Shown here in pieces: positions 30,096-33,765 of a stretch of 33,765 bases of DNA. The stretch covers positions 1 to 33,765 of the forward strand of contig JAKSYS010000671.1 of NCBI GenBank assembly GCA_022925895.1. Reading direction: 5' to 3'. Under the pieces are notes generated by a model that was given only the letters and a program-made list of their open reading frames with translations, searched no databases and had not been told where the DNA came from. Both the position numbers and the translations under genes were made by a program. The stretch is from Fragilaria crotonensis. Lineage: Eukaryota > Bacillariophyta > Fragilariophyceae > Fragilariales > Fragilariaceae. How positions within the stretch are numbered: position 1 is the first letter of the stretch; every line of letters begins with the position of its first letter.

Positions 30096-31010
30096 ACTAT
30101 GGAATGCAACAATGTTGTGATGGATGATAACACAAGAAGTGGTAGTCTTGTTTGAAGATTGTGTTTCGTGAATTTATTGTACTCGCATTGTGGTGGTGTT
30201 TCTACGCAAATTTGTTGACAACTCAGTGTTATTGAATGCGGGTGTACTTTTTGAATGGCATGAAGCAACGTTTGTATTCCATCATGTATACTTACATTTG
30301 ACGTCATACCAACATGTGTTGCGTTTGAATGTACATTTTTTGTCTCTTCTGAACACCTGCAGGCAAATGTTTGATGCCCTTCTATGTATATGTACATTGA
30401 GAAACAGTCAAACGTTGAGTACAGGTTTTGCTGCCCTGACCGACTCTCAGTCGTGTTGCAGTACTACTACCTTCCATTGCATGTACTTGTACTAGTGGGA
30501 TCAACGCAGCTTTGCTTGGTAGTAAATGTACGTACAACCTACTGGTAGAGGTCTAATTTTGCAAGAATTCGCGGGGATGTCAGTATATATATTAAAATTC
30601 ATCAAAATATACATAACTGGAATGGTCGTATGTGGTGAATGAAATTTGATGTACATAGGTAGTGCACGCAATCGACAAAAGATTAATTATGCCATCCTAC
30701 TACGTACAAGGTAGTACAATTGATGTGTCCCACTTTCATTGCAAATCATACTCATATACATGGATTGTTAGTACAACATAAAGGGTAAATATACTATCCA
30801 AGAATTGTGATTATGTACACACATGATGTCTATGTTGCCCGATACGGTTCGTATGCAAACTCAACTTAAGATTTCCCTTAAGTAATTGGGTCCCAATTTT
30901 AGTACATATTATACGCTAGATGCAGCGTAGAAATAATTCCGTCTAGACTACTTCTGTGCATTCTGCAAACCAAAATATTGCAACTTGCTTCTTTCATGTC
31001 TTCGCAAGTC
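30096..31010. other. Non-coding stretch between divergent genes B and C
   Basis: About 0.9 kb with no supportable gene. It is AT-rich with ATATATATAT near 30584 and GTAC words near 30480-30545. An inverted CTTAAG pair lies at 30866-30883. It contains the promoter of B and probably distal elements for C. The equivalent gap between B' and C' is only 105 bp. Confidence 0.45.
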
Positions 31011-31322
31011 CTTATCGTCATTGCCGTCGGATCGTTCTCGCAGAATCGATAGCCAAAGGTCGCTCCCCAGCCAGAAAGCGGGTTGAGTGATCGTTGTGTT
31101 GTCAACTTTGTGCTCGCATCGCCCTTCGTGGTGGTTGTGAGGTTCTGAAAAGGCATTTTGCAACCTTCAGCTGTCCAACAGTAATCATCGTCGCCGTCAG
31201 ATTATCCTCGCGGAATCAATAGCCAAAGGTCGTTCCCCAGCCAGAAAGCGGGTTGAGTGATCGTTGTGTTGTCGATTTTGTGCTCGCATTGCCCTTCGTG
31301 GTTGTTGTGAGGTTCTGGAAGA
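31011..31322 (+). repeat. Direct duplication, 170-bp period, upstream of gene C
   Basis: Positions 31011-31152 and 31181-31322 are diverged direct copies offset by 170 bp. Within them, long blocks such as CCAGCCAGAAAGCGGGTTGA and the 12 bases after it are identical. The second copy ends about 40 bp before the C start codon. This is a tandem promoter/leader duplication. Confidence 0.85.
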
Positions 31323-31363
31323 GACGTCGCGCGGCCTGTTTCCTGTCAGACGTTGATGGTAGT

Positions 31364-33676
31364 ATGAAGCCTAATCGACGTGGTGACTACGGGGTGCTGG
31401 CTGGGACTGGGAGCATCATAACATCTCCCTGCACAACGTCGGTTGCAAATCTGGGGAGAACGGCGAGAGTTTCTGAGTCCTTTATTGTTGACAAGGAGGA
31501 AGATGCTAAGAAACAACTTCCCTCCAATCGGGATGAACGCAATAGTTACCCAACGCACCGGCGATTGGTGGCATTGTTGTCGATGGCGGTTATTCCTGAG
31601 GAGAGGGCTTCTTTTTGTGAACGCTTTTGGGAGGCGAAGGGGGAGTACCAGATGGGAGGGCGCCGTAGGACCGCTGCAAAGCTATGGAGGGGACATCGGA
31701 CCGTTCCAAACCTTTGCAACACTCCAATCAGTTGGATTGCGAAGGCGTTCGAATGCGAGCCGTTCCGGCTGCGCTCGGCGTGTGACATGTTTCCATGCGC
31801 TGGGACGGAGTCCGCATACATGAACGAATTCTACGTAATGGATGTAATTTTAAACCGGTCTTGTTTGCCACCTGCTTCTGAGGTTAAGAAGGATGGCGGG
31901 CCTACCCCCATTGACCCTGATGTTGTTCGTCCGTTCAGATGTTATGAACCGGATGATTTAAATCCCGAGAAGGATTACTTATTCAGGTCTGCGATCCTGT
32001 TCCTACCTCAGTGTGGCGTCTTCTACTGCCACAGGGAGCGTCGCAGGGGAGACGTCGGTGTGCCGGGTACATTCATTGCCCACGACATGAGCTGGCTCCG
32101 TCTGCAGAGAAATATAGAGAGGAGGGTTGATGGTGTTGTTGAGGTGTCTTATGACTTCGGCAGTGATAGCTTCGTTAAGTGTTTCTTTGCCGAAAGGAAG
32201 GGGCCTCGTTTCCATGTTGAGGACCACTACATATCTGCCTGGAGAATCTCTACTGGGAAGTTGTCCCGCACGAACCTCCAGAATCGTGTGATGTACAGGG
32301 CCATTCAGTGCCGTGACACTGACGGTCCCATGTTGGCACCGGATATCCTGGATGGGGTGGAGTTTCCGGGCTGCCCTCGGGATTATCTTGCAGCAGACTA
32401 CACACGTCGTCTTGCCGTGGCCAACAGCGCCAGGAAAGATGGGCGCCACTATGTCCCTGGATGTCTCCATTATCAGCTGCCTTTATCCTGTTGGATAATC
32501 GATCCGACGGTGACTCATTGTGTTGACATCATGGTCGATGTTGACAGGGTTGGTGGAACACTGAACCGTCAGTCCGTTGTCATGATTCGTAACGTTCGGG
32601 AGATTGAAGCTGACGATGACCTTATCGGCTCACTGCGCAGTGTTACTGCCCACAACGTCGTGCTTCGGACGCACGCAAGAAAGGGGACTGCGAGGGCCAG
32701 GGGTGGCGACGTTGGAACAATGCACGCAATCGGCACGCACGTCGAACTCGATAGGACCACCACGAACCCATACATGGCGAACGGAAGGGTTCCCGAGGGT
32801 CTCCTCCGGCAACTGGTTGTTAACCTCGCTATCATTGGGAGTAACTGCTTTCCGCAGGTGTATGCTGTGCTAAGGGATACGGAGGGGGATTCTGGTCTCC
32901 TTCCAATTGAGCCAATGAATGGCGAAACGGAGGTAAATCCTGTCGGACTTCCTGGTGTTGACAGGAAAATGAATGGGGAGAAGGAGAAGAAGGTGGGTCG
33001 CCGAGTTGGATACACCATCGACATGAGCGTCGACCTTGCAAATTCTTCGCATTTGGATGTGCACGATGCCTCTCAGGGCTTCAGTGTGTGGTCCGAAGAG
33101 TTCCCTGGCCGTGCCACAAACTGGTTCTTCGTCCTCCCAAACCTTCATGGGCAGAGACCTGACAGGACAACCTTCCGCGGCGTGGCTGTGAAGCTTTCCC
33201 ATGGCATTGCCATCAGTTGGGATGGGCGTGTTGTACGACACTGCACTTCAGTTTCCCATCCAGATGGGGTGGATGGTGGGAGGCTTGGTGGAGTGGGTGC
33301 CGCACAGTTGGAAAACCATCTGTATGGAACATTCACCGCTGCTAAGGAGCGAATTGTGCAGGCGGGACGAGCAGTGTCTGCTGCAAACTATGTCCCTTCC
33401 GATGTGCTGCCTTCTGATGATGACTCTGATGCAGGGCAGAAAGTTAAGAGGAAGAGGTGCCGAAAAAAGAGAAGGAGGGGTAAACGAGTGCACACAGGGG
33501 TTGTTTGCGGTGATGCCACGGCTTCGGATGATACGGGTGCTGGAGGTGATCCACTGGGAATTGATTGTGAGGAATCAATTCTATCACGAGTGATGCCGGT
33601 GGCTGCTGCAAATGATCACACCCCAGGGGTGACTGGTGTTCCTGCTACCCTACGGATGGATTCTTTGAATCCGTGA
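31364..33676 (+). CDS. Gene C, repeat-unit protein with possible double-stranded beta-helix (H-x-D...H) domain
   Basis: Intact from the first in-frame ATG at 31364 (MKPNRRGDYG) to 33676, 770 residues. An open stretch upstream to 31253 has only a TTG and lies in the repeated leader. Residues 68-165 (LLSMAVIPEERASF, PFRLRSACDMFP, NEFYVMDVILNR) are shared with C'. The middle is unrecognised, with FYCHRERRRG, WRISTGKLSRTN and YVPGCLHYQLPLSCW. Residues about 550-670 are the best-conserved part: DLANSSHLDVHDASQGFSVW, a PG then NWFFVLPN, VAVKLSHGIAISWDGRVV, RHCTSV and NHLYGTFTAAKERIV. The spacing of H563-x-D565 and H626 fits the metal facial triad of Fe(II)/2-oxoglutarate oxygenases, though I cannot name a subfamily. 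A nuclear-type Lys/Arg run follows (KVKRKRCRKKRRRGKR). The C-terminus may instead lie in the next frame, ending near 33762. Confidence 0.72.
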   Translation: MKPNRRGDYGVLAGTGSIITSPCTTSVANLGRTARVSESFIVDKEEDAKKQLPSNRDERNSYPTHRRLVALLSMAVIPEERASFCERFWEAKGEYQMGGRRRTAAKLWRGHRTVPNLCNTPISWIAKAFECEPFRLRSACDMFPCAGTESAYMNEFYVMDVILNRSCLPPASEVKKDGGPTPIDPDVVRPFRCYEPDDLNPEKDYLFRSAILFLPQCGVFYCHRERRRGDVGVPGTFIAHDMSWLRLQRNIERRVDGVVEVSYDFGSDSFVKCFFAERKGPRFHVEDHYISAWRISTGKLSRTNLQNRVMYRAIQCRDTDGPMLAPDILDGVEFPGCPRDYLAADYTRRLAVANSARKDGRHYVPGCLHYQLPLSCWIIDPTVTHCVDIMVDVDRVGGTLNRQSVVMIRNVREIEADDDLIGSLRSVTAHNVVLRTHARKGTARARGGDVGTMHAIGTHVELDRTTTNPYMANGRVPEGLLRQLVVNLAIIGSNCFPQVYAVLRDTEGDSGLLPIEPMNGETEVNPVGLPGVDRKMNGEKEKKVGRRVGYTIDMSVDLANSSHLDVHDASQGFSVWSEEFPGRATNWFFVLPNLHGQRPDRTTFRGVAVKLSHGIAISWDGRVVRHCTSVSHPDGVDGGRLGGVGAAQLENHLYGTFTAAKERIVQAGRAVSAANYVPSDVLPSDDDSDAGQKVKRKRCRKKRRRGKRVHTGVVCGDATASDDTGAGGDPLGIDCEESILSRVMPVAAANDHTPGVTGVPATLRMDSLNP

Positions 33677-33765
33677 GGCCAATGGCAGCTGCAGTGTTTA
33701 CTGATTGCAGTCGGACCATGGATCCGATGGACTACAGGATACCGAGGAAGCGGAGGTGGTGAGTG
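33677..33765 (+). other. Tail of gene C, window edge
   Basis: After the stop at 33676 another frame stays open through about 33762 and ends in RIPRKRRW. It could be the true C-terminus of C if one base is missing near 33650-33665, or just 3' UTR. The window ends here. Confidence 0.3.

Noticed and set aside
29101-30120. 339-codon plus-strand frame, Ser-rich
   Set aside because: It is the complement of the acidic and basic tracts of gene B. Long Asp/Glu runs on one strand give Ser/Leu-rich open frames on the other.
31253-31363. Upstream extension of gene C
   Set aside because: It begins with TTG inside the 170-bp repeat. The first ATG is at 31364.

Overview
The window reads as nuclear DNA of a diatom. 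The clearest marker is a silicic acid transporter (SIT family, 18802-20381). Supporting signs are a violaxanthin de-epoxidase-family protein with a tripartite thylakoid-lumen presequence, two preproteins whose signal peptides end in a Phe-x-Pro junction like the diatom ASAFAP plastid motif, short GT-AG introns (68-251 bp), and genes packed closely on both strands. Nothing looks bacterial or organellar.

The first 20.4 kb is host gene space. In order: a cupin-like protein with a C-terminal membrane anchor (+); a zinc-knuckle TatD-like protein (-); histone H2A ending in an H2A.X-type SQDY tail (+); a WW-domain protein fused to a GT7 galactosyltransferase domain (-); a plastid-type two-domain glyoxalase I (+); an NAK-family protein kinase with four exons (+); a VDE/VDL-family lipocalin (-); an AMP-forming acyl-CoA ligase ending in a peroxisomal SRL tail (+); a Nop12/RBM34-like two-RRM protein (-); and the SIT (+). 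There is no operon structure. The pairs are divergent (TatD/H2A, GT7/glyoxalase, VDL/ligase) or convergent (H2A/GT7, kinase/VDL, ligase/RBM34). The lumenal VDE-family protein and the plastid glyoxalase fit photosynthetic metabolism, and the SIT fits frustule formation. Three host genes (TatD-like, RBM34-like, SIT) are each broken by one apparently missing base while both sides stay conserved. This suggests assembly indels or a damaged allele.

From 20.4 to 23.9 kb lies a gene-poor stretch with a 602-bp element bounded by 29-bp inverted repeats (MITE-like), a 150-bp inverted-repeat hairpin element, and no recognisable gene. Intergenic DNA further left carries repeated self-complementary GTAC-rich words, including four exact copies of CTACCGGTAG.

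From 23.9 kb to the end is an accessory block that looks like a tandemly repeated, probably mobile gene unit. It has a Myb/SANT-like gene fragment (A, +), then a lysine/acid-rich nuclear-type gene in two copies (B' broken and B intact, both -), alternating with a second gene also in two copies (C' internally deleted and C intact, both +). The order is A> <B' C'> <B C>. C carries an H-x-D ... H pattern that could be a double-stranded beta-helix (2OG-Fe(II) oxygenase-like) site. A and C' share a 3' end, and each is followed by an AT-rich spacer of similar length before the next B gene. This block is the best candidate in the window for an undescribed system.
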